A DNA stretch of 64,000 nt from assembly GCF_000308215.1 (NCBI RefSeq), contig NZ_CAJE01000020.1, positions 26,122 through 90,121 of the forward strand, read 5' to 3'. The position numbers and the translations under genes were made by a program. Shown here piece by piece: positions 7,248-15,929 of this stretch (positions are counted from its first letter, which is position 1; each line of letters opens with the position of its first letter). The notes beneath the pieces are model-generated. The model did not search any database and was not told the DNA's origin. It worked only from the letters and a program-made list of their open reading frames with translations. Source of the DNA: Methanomassiliicoccus luminyensis B10 (GTDB lineage: Archaea > Thermoplasmatota > Thermoplasmata > Methanomassiliicoccales > Methanomassiliicoccaceae).

Positions 7248-7869
7248 GGGGCACGAACATCACCCCGCCCAGCTCCTGCCGGCGGTACTCGTCCCCATGC
7301 CGGGTCACCATCACCAGCTCCTGCATGGCCCTGGTGCCCAGAGGCAGCAGCAACCGCCCCCCGTCGGCTAACTGCTCCTTGAGCGGTTGGGGGACCGACG
7401 GCGCGGCCGCGGTCACCAGTATGCGGTCGTACGGCGCGTGCTCCTTCAGCCCCTCGGTGCCGTCGGCGATGACAACCTCCACCACGTCGCCGAAGCCCAG
7501 CCTCTCCAGGGTCCCCCGGGCGCTCGTGCCGAGCTCCTCGATCCTCTCGACAGTATACACCCTCCCGTTCGGACGGACCAGGTACCCCATCAGCGAGGCG
7601 TGGTAGCCGGAGCCGGTCCCGATCTCCAGGACCTTCATCCCCGGCCTCAGCTCCAGAGCGTCGAGCATCATGCCCACCATGTGCGGCGCCGAGATGGTCT
7701 GCCCCTTCCCGATGCTCAGGGGGGTGTCCTGGTAAGCTAGCCTCCTCTGGTCAGCGGGGAGGAACTCCTCCCGGGGTACCGAACCCATGGCCTCCAGGAC
7801 CTTCCGGTCCGTCACGTACCCGTAGCGCCGCAACCTCTCTATCAGCTGGCCCCGCTCGTCCTCATGCAT
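7219..7869 (-). CDS. pcm: Protein-L-isoaspartate O-methyltransferase
   Basis: The 216-residue protein has the PCMT hallmarks: GQTISAPHMV (about 56-65), the AdoMet loop EIGTGSGYHA (82-91), TVERI, and ILVTAAAP with P(Q)PL after it. The enzyme methylates isoaspartyl residues in damaged proteins so that they revert to aspartate. It lies just downstream of a zinc-finger gene on the same strand (7-base gap), so the two are probably co-transcribed. Its 3' end overlaps the end of the convergent HAD gene by about 29 bases. Confidence 0.95.
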   Translation of the reverse strand: MHEDERGQLIERLRRYGYVTDRKVLEAMGSVPREEFLPADQRRLAYQDTPLSIGKGQTISAPHMVGMMLDALELRPGMKVLEIGTGSGYHASLMGYLVRPNGRVYTVERIEELGTSARGTLERLGFGDVVEVVIADGTEGLKEHAPYDRILVTAAAPSVPQPLKEQLADGGRLLLPLGTRAMQELVMVTRHGDEYRRQELGGVMFVPLIGKHGYRD

Positions 7870-7876
7870 CGCTTCC

Positions 7877-8476
7877 TCAGGCGTTGGTGGTCCTCACCGC
7901 TTTGGTGTAGATCCGTACTATATCGCGGGCCGGCACGCTGCCCCGGCGGACGGTGCCTTCCCTGGACTTGATGTTGTGGATCACCACGTCCTCGTTCCCT
8001 ACCTTCATCAGGTCGCCCACGTAGAACTCCTCGTCTGGCATCGCCTCTATCTGCGTCGGGATGGTCCGGGTGTGCTTGTTGACCGATATCTTCACGATGA
8101 CCTTATCGAACTTCTTGGCCCAGATGGTGGAGATGTTCGCGGTGTCGCAGCTCTCCACCCTCCTGCCGTCGCTCTCTATCGCCGTTACAAGAAGATGGCC
8201 CTCTCCCAGGAACAGTTCGTCGTTGACGCTGACCCGCTCCCCCGCCTCCAGCTCGATCTCGCTCTTCTTAGAGCTGCCGAGCTCGGACACGATTATGGGA
8301 ATCTTGAGCATTTCCGGCTCGCGGACCACCGTGGAGTAGGTGTGCCCGCATTCCTGGCACTTCACCGTGGCCTCCAAGACCTCCTGCTTCTTGCCTATCT
8401 TGCCTTTCAGGACCTCGTGCACAGCATGCTCCCCGCAGGAGGGGCAGTCCAGGTAAAGCGCGTTTGGTACAGACAT
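7877..8476 (-). CDS. HVO_0476-family zinc-finger protein
   Basis: The 199-residue protein opens with a zinc ribbon, CPSC at 11-14 and CQEC at 40-43 (in CQECGHTYSTVVRE), followed by an all-beta region rich in V/I/E that ends in RGSVPARDIVRIYTK. This is the pattern of the conserved euryarchaeal HVO_0476-type zinc-finger family, whose molecular role is unknown. The fold suggests an OB-like or nucleic-acid-binding domain after the ribbon. It sits upstream of pcm in the same probable transcript. Confidence 0.75.
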   Translation of the reverse strand: MSVPNALYLDCPSCGEHAVHEVLKGKIGKKQEVLEATVKCQECGHTYSTVVREPEMLKIPIIVSELGSSKKSEIELEAGERVSVNDELFLGEGHLLVTAIESDGRRVESCDTANISTIWAKKFDKVIVKISVNKHTRTIPTQIEAMPDEEFYVGDLMKVGNEDVVIHNIKSREGTVRRGSVPARDIVRIYTKAVRTTNA

Positions 8477-8516
8477 CTGAATCCGCCCAAACCATGTGCC
8501 TTACTTGCGGATAAAA

Positions 8517-9101
8517 TTATCGCTTCTCCCCGTAGGTCCTGAAGGCGGGCCCGTGCCCGGGCACGATGACCGCGGCCATGTCAGCGATGCGGCGCATGCT
8601 GTCCAGGGCCACGGACTCATCGAACCTGATCATGGGCGGGACCCACTGCTCGAAGTTCTCCCGGGTGGGGACGGCGTCCCCGGCCACCACGTGCACGCCG
8701 TCGGGGGCCCTCACCACCACGCTCATGGAGCCCCTGGTATGGCCGGGGGTGTGCACCAGGCGGACGTCCAGGCATAGGTCGGTGTCCTCCCTCACCGCCT
8801 GCATGCCGGGGCTGGGATCTTCCTCGACGCGCGCGTAGAACGTGGCATTGGGGAAGAGATCGTTGTTGGAGCAGTGATCGTGATGGAGATGGGTGTTGAC
8901 GACCATGTCCACTTTGAGCGGGTCGACGCCCAGCCGCCTCAGTCCGTCCAGCAGCAGGGGCCGGAACTGCGGGCTGGAAGTATCCACCACGATGATGTGG
9001 TCCTCGCTGGTGACCAGCGTGGAGGTGGAGTGCGCCTCCACCAGCACCCCGTTCTTGTTGCGCAGGACGCCGGGGAAGATGACCTTGCTGACCGCGTTCA
9101 T
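8517..9101 (-). CDS. MBL-fold metallo-hydrolase
   Basis: The 194-residue protein has the metallo-beta-lactamase fold motifs THLHHDH (70-76), VHTPGHTRGS (around 113), a metal-bridging D in VAGDAVP (about 138) and VPGHGP (about 182). All ligands of a dinuclear metal site are present. It resembles the glyoxalase II/lactonase-like subgroup; the substrate cannot be told. The ATG at 9101 overlaps the rhomboid stop (ATGA), so it is translationally coupled to that gene. The longer frame upstream is a shadow of the rhomboid gene. Confidence 0.85.
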   Translation of the reverse strand: MNAVSKVIFPGVLRNKNGVLVEAHSTSTLVTSEDHIIVVDTSSPQFRPLLLDGLRRLGVDPLKVDMVVNTHLHHDHCSNNDLFPNATFYARVEEDPSPGMQAVREDTDLCLDVRLVHTPGHTRGSMSVVVRAPDGVHVVAGDAVPTRENFEQWVPPMIRFDESVALDSMRRIADMAAVIVPGHGPAFRTYGEKR

Positions 9102-9976
9102 CGGATCTCCATCTCGAAGTGGCAGGGGCACACGATCTTGTTGCCCTTGTACTTCAGCTTCCCATCCTTGCAGTTGGGGCAGGTGGCGTGATCGGCGAAG
9201 TACTCCAGCCAGGCCCTGCGGATGTCCGGCTGCTTCTCGGTCTTGATGGTCTCCAGCGCGTTCCGCAGCGCGGCGGTGGTGGCCAGAGGCTCCAGCTTGG
9301 AGTAGTCCACTGGGGCCCTTTCCCGGGCCCGCTGCTCCTGCACCCCTCTCCCTATGACCAGGCCGATGGCCAGGCCCGCCAGGAGGCCGCCGACGTGGGC
9401 TTCCCAGGCCACGTTGCCGCCGCCGATGGCGGCGAACAGGACCGCGAACACCAGCCAAGATATGGCCCCGGCCCATACCGGCACCTTGGGCAGGAGTATG
9501 GGGCCGAGCATCATGGGGATCTCGTCCCTCGGGTACAGCACCAGAAGGGCGCCTACCAGGCCGGAGATGGCGCCCGACGCGCCGAGGACGTATACCCAGG
9601 GGGTATCCCAGCGCACCACCGCTGCCATGAGCGCGCCGGCGATGCCTGCGGCGAAGTACACCAGGGCGAAGCGCTTCTTCCCGATGCGCTGCTCCAGGGG
9701 GATCCCCAGGAGGAACAGGAACAGCATATTGCCCAGCACGTGCACGAAGCCGGCGTGGACGAACATCTGAGTGAACAGCGTGTAGAGGTTCTCCCCGGTG
9801 CTGAGATATCCCGGCCGGAAGGCCAGGTCTAACTTGGCGGCGGGGGAGATTATGTCCACGAACAATATGGCCAGGTTCCCCAGGACCAGCAGGTAGACCA
9901 GGTCGAACCTTTTCCTGGTCCCCAGCGCCAGTATGACCACGATTATGCCGATTATCACGAGGGAGTAAGGGTCCAT
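9098..9976 (-). CDS. Rhomboid-family intramembrane serine protease with C-terminal zinc ribbon
   Basis: The 292-residue protein has six or more hydrophobic segments and the rhomboid catalytic pair: S134 in GASGAISG and H194 in EAHVGGLLAG, with the loop-1 and helix-2 motif HAGFVHVLGNM (74-84). Rhomboids cleave membrane-spanning substrates within the bilayer. After the last membrane segment there is a soluble tail of about 80 residues ending in a degenerate zinc ribbon, CPNC at 266-269 and CPC at 283-285, presumably cytoplasmic and possibly regulatory. It is the first gene of a two-gene unit with the MBL hydrolase. Confidence 0.88.
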   Translation of the reverse strand: MDPYSLVIIGIIVVILALGTRKRFDLVYLLVLGNLAILFVDIISPAAKLDLAFRPGYLSTGENLYTLFTQMFVHAGFVHVLGNMLFLFLLGIPLEQRIGKKRFALVYFAAGIAGALMAAVVRWDTPWVYVLGASGAISGLVGALLVLYPRDEIPMMLGPILLPKVPVWAGAISWLVFAVLFAAIGGGNVAWEAHVGGLLAGLAIGLVIGRGVQEQRARERAPVDYSKLEPLATTAALRNALETIKTEKQPDIRRAWLEYFADHATCPNCKDGKLKYKGNKIVCPCHFEMEIR

Positions 9977-10031
9977 TTCGGGGGCGCATGACCGGAGGGG
10001 GTTATCTTATTTTTGCCGGACCGTTCGACTT

Positions 10032-10820
10032 ATGGGCGAGAGCATCTTTATGTGCGTACATTTCGATAGGCCGCGCCTGAGGGATAGCCTGGAGGATAGT
10101 GGCCTGAAGGGATGGAAGGTCGAGGCCGGCGATGGGGCCGCCCCATGGCAGATAGAATATGCCAAAAAAGCGCCGGTCCGCGCTACGGACGGAAATGCCT
10201 CGGCCGAGAAGCGCTGCCCCACCTGCGGCACCGGGACCGCGTCCTTCGCCCGGTTCTGCCCGTCCTGCGGGCACCGGTTCGAGGACCGGCCGGCGGGAGC
10301 GAGGGAGCTGTTCCGATCCGGCCCCGCCCCGGGCCCTTCCCCTGCTGCCGGTCCCGCCGGGTACTCCCCATTTCCCGGCCCTGAGACAGAGCACCAAGGG
10401 ATGCTGCGCCGTGAGCATGCCCATCCCGTCCCGGCTCCCGCGCCGGTCCCGCCGCCTGGCCAATGGGCGCCGCGGCCCGCCACGCCGTACCAGGTGGCGC
10501 CGGTGCAGGGGATGGACCGGAAGAACCCCCGCCTGGCGATGTTCCTGGCGCTGGTGCCGGGGCTCCTCCTGTTCATGGGCATGGGCCAGTTCTATACCCG
10601 CCGCTGGCTCAAGGGCATCATATTCTTTGTGGCGGGCGGGTTCCTGGGGACCATGTCTTATGTCGCCCTGTACGTCCTGCTCGACCCCGGCAATGCTGAT
10701 ATTTTCTTCGGGACCGTCCTGGTCACGGCCATGTTCATGGTGCCCTGGCTGGGCTTGCTGGCGTGGTCGGCCGTTGATGCGGTCGAGGCGGCCAAAAGGA
10801 TAAATGCAGGCCCGCCGTGA
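10032..10820 (+). CDS. Zinc-ribbon membrane protein with TM2-like domain
   Basis: The 262-residue protein has an N-terminal region of about 60 residues without known motif, a zinc ribbon CPTC (62-65) and CPSC (76-79), a long Pro/Ala/Gly-rich linker (about 85-160), and then NPRLAMFLALVPGLLLFMGMGQFYTRRWLKGIIFF, a TM2-type double membrane segment, followed by one or two more hydrophobic segments. Zinc ribbon plus TM2 or DUF membrane domains are common in archaea with unknown function. It overlaps the start region of the HemK2-type gene. Confidence 0.7.
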   Translation: MGESIFMCVHFDRPRLRDSLEDSGLKGWKVEAGDGAAPWQIEYAKKAPVRATDGNASAEKRCPTCGTGTASFARFCPSCGHRFEDRPAGARELFRSGPAPGPSPAAGPAGYSPFPGPETEHQGMLRREHAHPVPAPAPVPPPGQWAPRPATPYQVAPVQGMDRKNPRLAMFLALVPGLLLFMGMGQFYTRRWLKGIIFFVAGGFLGTMSYVALYVLLDPGNADIFFGTVLVTAMFMVPWLGLLAWSAVDAVEAAKRINAGPP

Positions 10821-10833
10821 GCTCGGTGCGGAC

Positions 10834-11400
10834 ATGAAGTACGACGCGGGCATCGACATAACGGAGTGCGAGGGGGTGTACCCTCCGGCAGAGGACACCT
10901 TCCTCCTGCTGGACTGCATCGGCGACGTCCGCGGCATGGAGGTCCTGGAAATGGGATGCGGCACCGGGCTCATCAGCTGCCACGTGGCCTCGGCCGGCGC
11001 CTGCCTCACCGCCGCGGACATCAATCCCAAGGCGGCCGAGTGCACCAGGCGCAACCTCGAACGGAACCGCCTCCCGGGAAAGGTGGTCCTGTCCGATCTC
11101 TTCTCCGGCGTCCGCGGCCGCTTTGACCTGATCCTGTTCAACCCCCCGTACCTGGCGGTGGAGGAAGAAGGCGATCTGGAGCTGGCGTGGGCCGGGGGGA
11201 GGACCGGGGTCGAGGTACTGGCCCGATTCCTCGAGGGGGCGCCGGAGCGCCTGCGGCCGAACGGCAAGGTCCTCCTGCTGCTGTCATCGGAGATGGAGAC
11301 CGAATCCCTTGACCGCGCTCTCGCGCCGTTCCCCCGCCGGAGGGTGGGCACCCGGCGCGTCTTCTTCGAGGAGCTATGGGTGGAGGAGATCGCTCCCTGA
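10834..11400 (+). CDS. HemK2/Mtq2-type class I methyltransferase
   Basis: From ATG 10834 the protein has 188 residues. It shows VYPPAEDTFLLLD (15-27), the AdoMet loop EMGCGTG (39-45) and the catalytic NPPY (103-106). This combination is that of archaeal and eukaryotic HemK2/Mtq2 enzymes, which methylate the Gln of the GGQ motif in the class I release factor (with Trm112) and sometimes other substrates. An ATG 30 bases earlier (10804) is possible but would overlap the previous gene. The gene follows the zinc-ribbon membrane protein directly. Confidence 0.88.
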   Translation: MKYDAGIDITECEGVYPPAEDTFLLLDCIGDVRGMEVLEMGCGTGLISCHVASAGACLTAADINPKAAECTRRNLERNRLPGKVVLSDLFSGVRGRFDLILFNPPYLAVEEEGDLELAWAGGRTGVEVLARFLEGAPERLRPNGKVLLLLSSEMETESLDRALAPFPRRRVGTRRVFFEELWVEEIAP

Positions 11401-11706
11401 TCACACTCTCCAGACGATGGCCAGGATCCCCCCGCCGACGCCCATGGCCGAGCCGATGATGAACCCTCCTCCCGCCAGCACCAGGCTGGCGAGGGAGAGG
11501 ACTATCACCGCCGCGCCCAGGCGCACGTGCTCGGCCGGCCTCGAGTTCAGCCGCGACGCCGCGAGGAGCATTCCCGCCCCCATGAGCACACCGGCCACGC
11601 CGACGAGCGCCCCCGCCTCGAAGATTGCAACGTCGAGGGACCGCCCCACCGCGATGGACATCATGCCGTTGATGATCACCAGCACTCCGGCGAGCAGCAT
11701 GAGCAC
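11401..11706 (-). CDS. Four-helix membrane protein, second half of a tandem pair
   Basis: From GTG 11706 the protein has 101 residues with about four hydrophobic segments and ends LVLAGGGFIIGSAMGVGGGILAIVWRV. It is clearly paralogous to the protein encoded directly upstream (LLAGGGFIIGSVLGIVGGGWAMM). The GTG falls inside the first membrane segment, but the frame is open further upstream and reads SEAAPAGDELSIPAERTAIA without any start codon. That reading looks like a genuine hydrophilic linker, and a run of six G at the upstream stop suggests that the two genes may be one protein (see findings). Function unknown. Confidence 0.6.
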   Translation of the reverse strand: MLMLLAGVLVIINGMMSIAVGRSLDVAIFEAGALVGVAGVLMGAGMLLAASRLNSRPAEHVRLGAAVIVLSLASLVLAGGGFIIGSAMGVGGGILAIVWRV

Positions 11707-11782
11707 GTACGCCGCGGCCGGGGGCGTGGCGATGGCGGTCCGCTCCGCAGGGATGCTTAGCTCATCCCCCGCAGGGGCCGCT

Positions 11783-12184
11783 TCACTCCCCCCACTCGTT
11801 CTTGGCGGTCGGCTCGAACGACATCATGGCCCAGCCTCCGCCGACGATCCCCAGCACCGAGCCGATGATGAAGCCGCCGCCGGCCAGAAGCATGGAGACC
11901 ATCGAGAGGACCACTATCACCACTCCCAAAACGACGTGCCGGTTCGGGAACCTGCGAAGGCCCCAGCCCGCCCAGATGATGATGAGGCCCTGCACTATGA
12001 CGGCCACGCCGAACAGGAGGGCATCGGGCCCGATGCCCCCCTCGGTGGCGATAAAGGGGCTCACCACGGCGACCACCACCCCCTCGATGAGGATGAGCAG
12101 GCCGCCCAGGATGGAAATGACGTAGGGCCACGTCACCCGCTTCACCCCCGCCGCGTAGCCGGCCCCATCCAGGTCCCTGTCCAT
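11783..12184 (-). CDS. Four-helix membrane protein, first of a tandem paralogous pair
   Basis: From ATG 12184 the protein has 133 residues: a short hydrophilic start (MDRDLDGAGYAAGVKRV), then WPYVISILGGLLILIEGVVVAVV and three more hydrophobic segments, ending SFEPTAKNEWGE. It aligns with the next gene through the LxAGGGFIIGS signature and the preceding VVLGVVIVVLSMVS segment. The family is unknown to me. A perfect hairpin lies in its leader at 12215-12241. The stop sits in the run TGGGGGGAGTGA. Confidence 0.65.
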   Translation of the reverse strand: MDRDLDGAGYAAGVKRVTWPYVISILGGLLILIEGVVVAVVSPFIATEGGIGPDALLFGVAVIVQGLIIIWAGWGLRRFPNRHVVLGVVIVVLSMVSMLLAGGGFIIGSVLGIVGGGWAMMSFEPTAKNEWGE

Positions 12185-12214
12185 CGCCGCCACCTTCTTC
12201 CCCGCACGCGGTGG

Positions 12215-12241
12215 CCCAGGACGGGCTCCCGCCGTCCTGGG
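12215..12241 (-). promoter_or_regulatory. Perfect inverted repeat in the leader of the membrane-protein gene
   Basis: CCCAGGACGG and CCGTCCTGGG form a perfect 10-base-pair stem with a 7-base loop. It lies about 30 bases before the ATG at 12184 and downstream of a TATA-like AATAATG near 12270. In RNA it would be a stable leader hairpin; in DNA it could be a dimeric operator. Confidence 0.45.
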
Positions 12242-12359
12242 CAGAGAGCTAACTATGGCAACGGAAGCTTGAAAAACATTATTGGCACCGGGAGCGGGGA
12301 GAGCGGCCCCCGATGAGGAAAATGTCGGGAAAAGGAAGGAAAACCGTTCCGGGGCGCTG

Positions 12360-14231
12360 TCAGCTCTGCCCCAGAAGCTTCCGGATCTCCTTCTTGAGCA
12401 GCTCGCTGGACGCCTTCCCGTCCAGCTTGCCCCGCAGCTCGGTCATGACCACGCCCATGAGCGGTCCCACCGCGCCCAGCTCCTTCTCCCGGACGAAAGC
12501 CTCGCGCTCCTTGACGATGCGCGCCACGACCGCCGAGGCCTCGTCAGCGCTGACCATCGAGAGGCCCAGCTCCTTCACCGCCTCCTCCACCTTCTTGCCC
12601 TGGGCGATATGGCGGAGGATGTCCGGCACCGCCTCCTTGGCGAAGTGGCCTTCAGAGAGGGAGAGGAACACCTCGCGGAGAGAGCCTTCGCTGATCTTGG
12701 CCAGGTCCACCCCGGTCCTCTCCAGCTCGGGCAGGGTGGACAGGAAGGTACGGGCCGCCGTGGCCGCCAGGTCCTTGGACGTGGCGACCTCCTCGAACAG
12801 GTCGTCCCACCCCTCGCGGACGAGCTGGCGGGCCTGCTGCTCATGGACGCCGTAGGTCGAGGCGATGCGGGCGGTGCGGGCCTCCGGCAGCTCCGGGAGC
12901 TTGGAGGCGATGCGTTCCAGGCGTCCGGCGTCCAGGGTGATCGGCGGGACATCGGTCTCGGGATACATCCTGGCCGCCCCGGGGAGCGGGCGGGAGTAGG
13001 AGCTGGAGCCGTCCGGCTGGGGGTCCCTCGTTTCCTCGGGCACTCCTTCCAGCGCCTCGTTCGCTCTCAGCACCGCCGCGCCCAGCGCGGCCTGGGCCTT
13101 CCTGGTATCATCGGCGCACAGCACGAAGGCGTCCTCGGGCCTGATCTCCAAGGCATCGCGGACCTTGTCCACATACTCTTGATCGATGCCGTAGTTGGGC
13201 AGCTCGTCCGAATGGAATATGCCGGCCACGCCCTTGGCGCGGGCGCGCTGGGCCATCTCCGCGCCCAGGCGGAGCTTGGCGTCAGGCGAGCGAAGAACGC
13301 CGGCGAAGCCCGGAAGGCGCACGCCCAACACCTTGCCGCCCTTCTTCAGGGCGCCGGATATTACCTTGGAGGAGGAAGAGGAGAACATCTCAGTGAGGTC
13401 CTTCACCTCCACGGCGGCGGGCGCGGTCCCGCGCTTCAGCAGGATGTCCTTGATCTGCAGCAGCGACCGCTGCCGCTCCACTTCCTTCTCCACGTAGGTA
13501 GGAAGAAGGCGGAGTTCCTGCACTCCCTTGATCTCGACCCTGGCCCCCCCGGGAATGGAGATGTTGAGGTCCTCCCTGATGGTTCCGATGCCCCTCTTGA
13601 CCCGGCGGGTGGCGCGCATTATGGAGCCGAGGCGCAACGCGGCCTCCTTGACCTCCTCCGCGGAGTGGAGCTCGGGGCCGGTGGCGACCTCGATCAGAGG
13701 TATGCCCAGGCGATCCAGGCGGTAGGTGACCTCACCGGCCTTGGTGTCGACCTTGCGGGCGGCATCCTCCTCCAGGCAGAAGGTGGGCACCGATATCTTG
13801 CGCCCGTTGATCTCGATGAAGCCGTCCATGGCCACCATGGCGGTCCTCTGGAAGCCGGTGGTGTTGGAGCCGTCGATGACGATCTTGCGCATGAAGTGGA
13901 CCTCGTCGACCGGGCGGGCCTGCATCATGGCGGCGACGGTAAGAACGATGTCCAGGGCGTCGGCGTTGGCGCGGTGGGGCGGTTCCTCGTCGGCATCCAC
14001 CAGGCAGGAGGACCCCGGAGGCGCCTGATAGCGGAACCTCATCTTCCTCTCCGCCTGCGCGAGCGCGGCGCGGTCTATCTCGCCTAATTCGGACTGCGTG
14101 GGCCTCAGCCGCCGGAAGAAGGTCATGCCCTCTTCCTCCACCAGCGCGGTGGCGCAGTCGCAGAACAGCTTCTTGGTGTCGAGCTGCTGGTGTATCTCCA
14201 GCCCGCATATCACTTCGTGCTGCTCACTCAT
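12360..14231 (-). CDS. gatE: Glu-tRNA(Gln) amidotransferase subunit E
   Basis: The 623-residue protein begins CGLEIHQQLDTKKLFCDC, the GatB/GatE cradle motif with its zinc-type cysteines, and continues with RKIVIDGSNTTGFQRT and the GatE-specific AspRS-like insertion (about 280-400). The helical and YqeY-type tail ends MGVVMTELRGKLDGKASSELLKKEIRKLL. GatE phosphorylates Glu-tRNA(Gln) and transfers ammonia delivered by GatD, so this organism makes Gln-tRNA indirectly. It overlaps gatD by eight bases (14224-14231), so the pair is co-translated in the order gatD-gatE. Confidence 0.97.
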   Translation of the reverse strand: MSEQHEVICGLEIHQQLDTKKLFCDCATALVEEEGMTFFRRLRPTQSELGEIDRAALAQAERKMRFRYQAPPGSSCLVDADEEPPHRANADALDIVLTVAAMMQARPVDEVHFMRKIVIDGSNTTGFQRTAMVAMDGFIEINGRKISVPTFCLEEDAARKVDTKAGEVTYRLDRLGIPLIEVATGPELHSAEEVKEAALRLGSIMRATRRVKRGIGTIREDLNISIPGGARVEIKGVQELRLLPTYVEKEVERQRSLLQIKDILLKRGTAPAAVEVKDLTEMFSSSSSKVISGALKKGGKVLGVRLPGFAGVLRSPDAKLRLGAEMAQRARAKGVAGIFHSDELPNYGIDQEYVDKVRDALEIRPEDAFVLCADDTRKAQAALGAAVLRANEALEGVPEETRDPQPDGSSSYSRPLPGAARMYPETDVPPITLDAGRLERIASKLPELPEARTARIASTYGVHEQQARQLVREGWDDLFEEVATSKDLAATAARTFLSTLPELERTGVDLAKISEGSLREVFLSLSEGHFAKEAVPDILRHIAQGKKVEEAVKELGLSMVSADEASAVVARIVKEREAFVREKELGAVGPLMGVVMTELRGKLDGKASSELLKKEIRKLLGQS

Positions 14232-15522
14232 CGAGCTCCCTCCTGTCGGATATCTCGCCTCTCAGGTCCGAGCACATCAGCTCCCTCACCTTCTTGCCGT
14301 CGTTCGTTTGCCCCAACACCCACATCAGCTTCACGTACGCGGTCTCCGGCAGCATGTCCTCCCCAGGGATGGCGCCGGCGGAAATGAGGTCCCTGCCGGT
14401 GTCGTAGACGTTCAAGTTCACCCTCCCGCTCAGGCACTGGGAGGTCATGACCACGGCCGTGCCTCCCTTTACGGCCTTGGCGATGGCCTTCACCATGTCC
14501 GAGGACACGTGGCCGAGGCCGGAGCCGGCGAACACCGCTCCCCTGCTCTTCGACAGCACGCCCTCGAACAGGGAGGGGCTCATGCCAGGATAGAACTGCA
14601 GCAGCGCGACATTGGTCTCCATCTCCGTCCTCGCCGCTACCTTCCCGGAGGATTTCTTGCGGTATGGGGAGATGGGCACTATGCCACCCTCGAAGTCGAC
14701 CCTGGCCAGGGGGCGGGAGTTGATGCTGCGGAAGGCGTCCCTTCGAGAGGTGTGCATCTTCCTGACCCTGGTGCCGCGGTGCACCGCCGCGCTGAGGTCC
14801 GAGGGCGAGTCGTGCATCAGCGCCACCACTTCTGCGGCGTCAGAGTCGACAATGAATCGCGCCGCCGACAGCAGGTTGGTGTAGGCGTCCGAGGAGGGGC
14901 GGTCCGAGGAGCGCTGAGCTCCCACCAGCACCACCGGCCTGGTCAGGTCCTCGAGCATGAACGAGAGCGCCGCGGAAGTGTATCCCAGGGTGTCGGTGCC
15001 GTGGGGGATGATGCACCCCTCCGCGCCGGCGTTGATGCGGTCGGCGACCGCCCCCGCCAGCGCCTGCCACCGGTCCACCGACATGTTCTCCGAGAAGATG
15101 GAGAACAGCACTTCCGCCTTGACGTCGCATATGTCCGCGATCTCGGGGACCGCGGCCACCAGGTCGCCGGCGGCCAGGGCGGGGTGGACCGCGCCGGTGC
15201 GGTAGTCCACGTAGCTCGCTATCGTGCCTCCGGTCCCGAGCACCGCCACCTCCTTCTTGCCTTTCCCCCCGGCCTGGGGGCGGGGCTTCTTCTCCCTCGC
15301 CTCGCCCTTGCGGACCACGGATACCTCCGAGGACGGGGTGATCTTGATGCCCACGTTATAGCCGCTCTTCAGCTTGAGGACCACGACGTCGGGATGACTG
15401 AACTCATGATGGGGCATCAGGGTGCCGTTGTGCTCGCGGCCCTCGCTCTTGATGTTGAGCAGGTCGCCCTCCGCGGCGCCCAGGCGCTTCAGCAGATCAT
15501 TGACGTGAGATGAGTAGCTCAT
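14224..15522 (-). CDS. gatD: Glu-tRNA(Gln) amidotransferase subunit D
   Basis: The 432-residue protein has an N-terminal beta-barrel domain of about 90 residues (VNDLLKRLGAAEGDLLNI...HHEFSHPDVVVLKLKSGYNVGI) and then an L-asparaginase-type domain with VLGTGGTIAS (95-103) and HGTDTLGYT (174-182), holding the two catalytic threonines. GatD hydrolyses glutamine (or asparagine) and channels ammonia to GatE. It is the first gene of the gatDE pair. An AT-rich TATA-like element (AACAATTAAATG on the minus strand) lies about 40 bases before its ATG. Confidence 0.97.
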   Translation of the reverse strand: MSYSSHVNDLLKRLGAAEGDLLNIKSEGREHNGTLMPHHEFSHPDVVVLKLKSGYNVGIKITPSSEVSVVRKGEAREKKPRPQAGGKGKKEVAVLGTGGTIASYVDYRTGAVHPALAAGDLVAAVPEIADICDVKAEVLFSIFSENMSVDRWQALAGAVADRINAGAEGCIIPHGTDTLGYTSAALSFMLEDLTRPVVLVGAQRSSDRPSSDAYTNLLSAARFIVDSDAAEVVALMHDSPSDLSAAVHRGTRVRKMHTSRRDAFRSINSRPLARVDFEGGIVPISPYRKKSSGKVAARTEMETNVALLQFYPGMSPSLFEGVLSKSRGAVFAGSGLGHVSSDMVKAIAKAVKGGTAVVMTSQCLSGRVNLNVYDTGRDLISAGAIPGEDMLPETAYVKLMWVLGQTNDGKKVRELMCSDLRGEISDRRELDE

Positions 15523-15653
15523 TGGAACGCACTGAGCGTGAGATGGCGTTCAACATTTAATTGTTGTTTGTCGTCCCTGGCCGCCGACGTTGAGATGCAT
15601 GAAGATAGGGAGCAGGACGTTAGTGACGGGAGGGTTTGGAACGCGGCGAGGGC

Positions 15654-15929
15654 TCAGCCGCGCTTCTCCTTCCTGGTGTGCAGGGATATCGCCAGCGCTC
15701 CCAGCGCGCAGAGCGCTATGGTGCCCAATATCACGTATGGCCTGGCGGCGTCGTCCACGTCCCACTCCGATGCCGGCGCCGAGGGATCCTCGTCCGCCTC
15801 GTGCCCTTCCGCTCCGGCATCGCCCGAACACAAAAACAGTGATGATACCAGCAACAGGATCAGTGCGGATGCCAATGCCCATTTGACCTTGGCGGCCTTC
15901 AGCGCGTCCGCTGGATCACCAGCCATCAT
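15654..15929 (-). CDS. Small two-segment membrane protein, unknown function
   Basis: The 91-residue protein has a hydrophobic segment at about 17-35 (WALASALILLLVSSLFLC) that may be a signal anchor or signal peptide, a short acidic outer loop (SGDAGAEGHEADEDPSAPASEWDVDD) and a second hydrophobic segment (about 64-82) followed by the basic tail HTRKEKRG. The topology would display the acidic loop outside. It sits between gatD and the giant surface protein on the same strand. No family is recognised. Confidence 0.55.
   Translation of the reverse strand: MMAGDPADALKAAKVKWALASALILLLVSSLFLCSGDAGAEGHEADEDPSAPASEWDVDDAARPYVILGTIALCALGALAISLHTRKEKRG

Noticed and set aside
12282..14087. 601-codon plus-strand frame
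   Set aside because: Antisense to gatE, with low-complexity His/Leu/Gly-rich composition typical of an antisense shadow.
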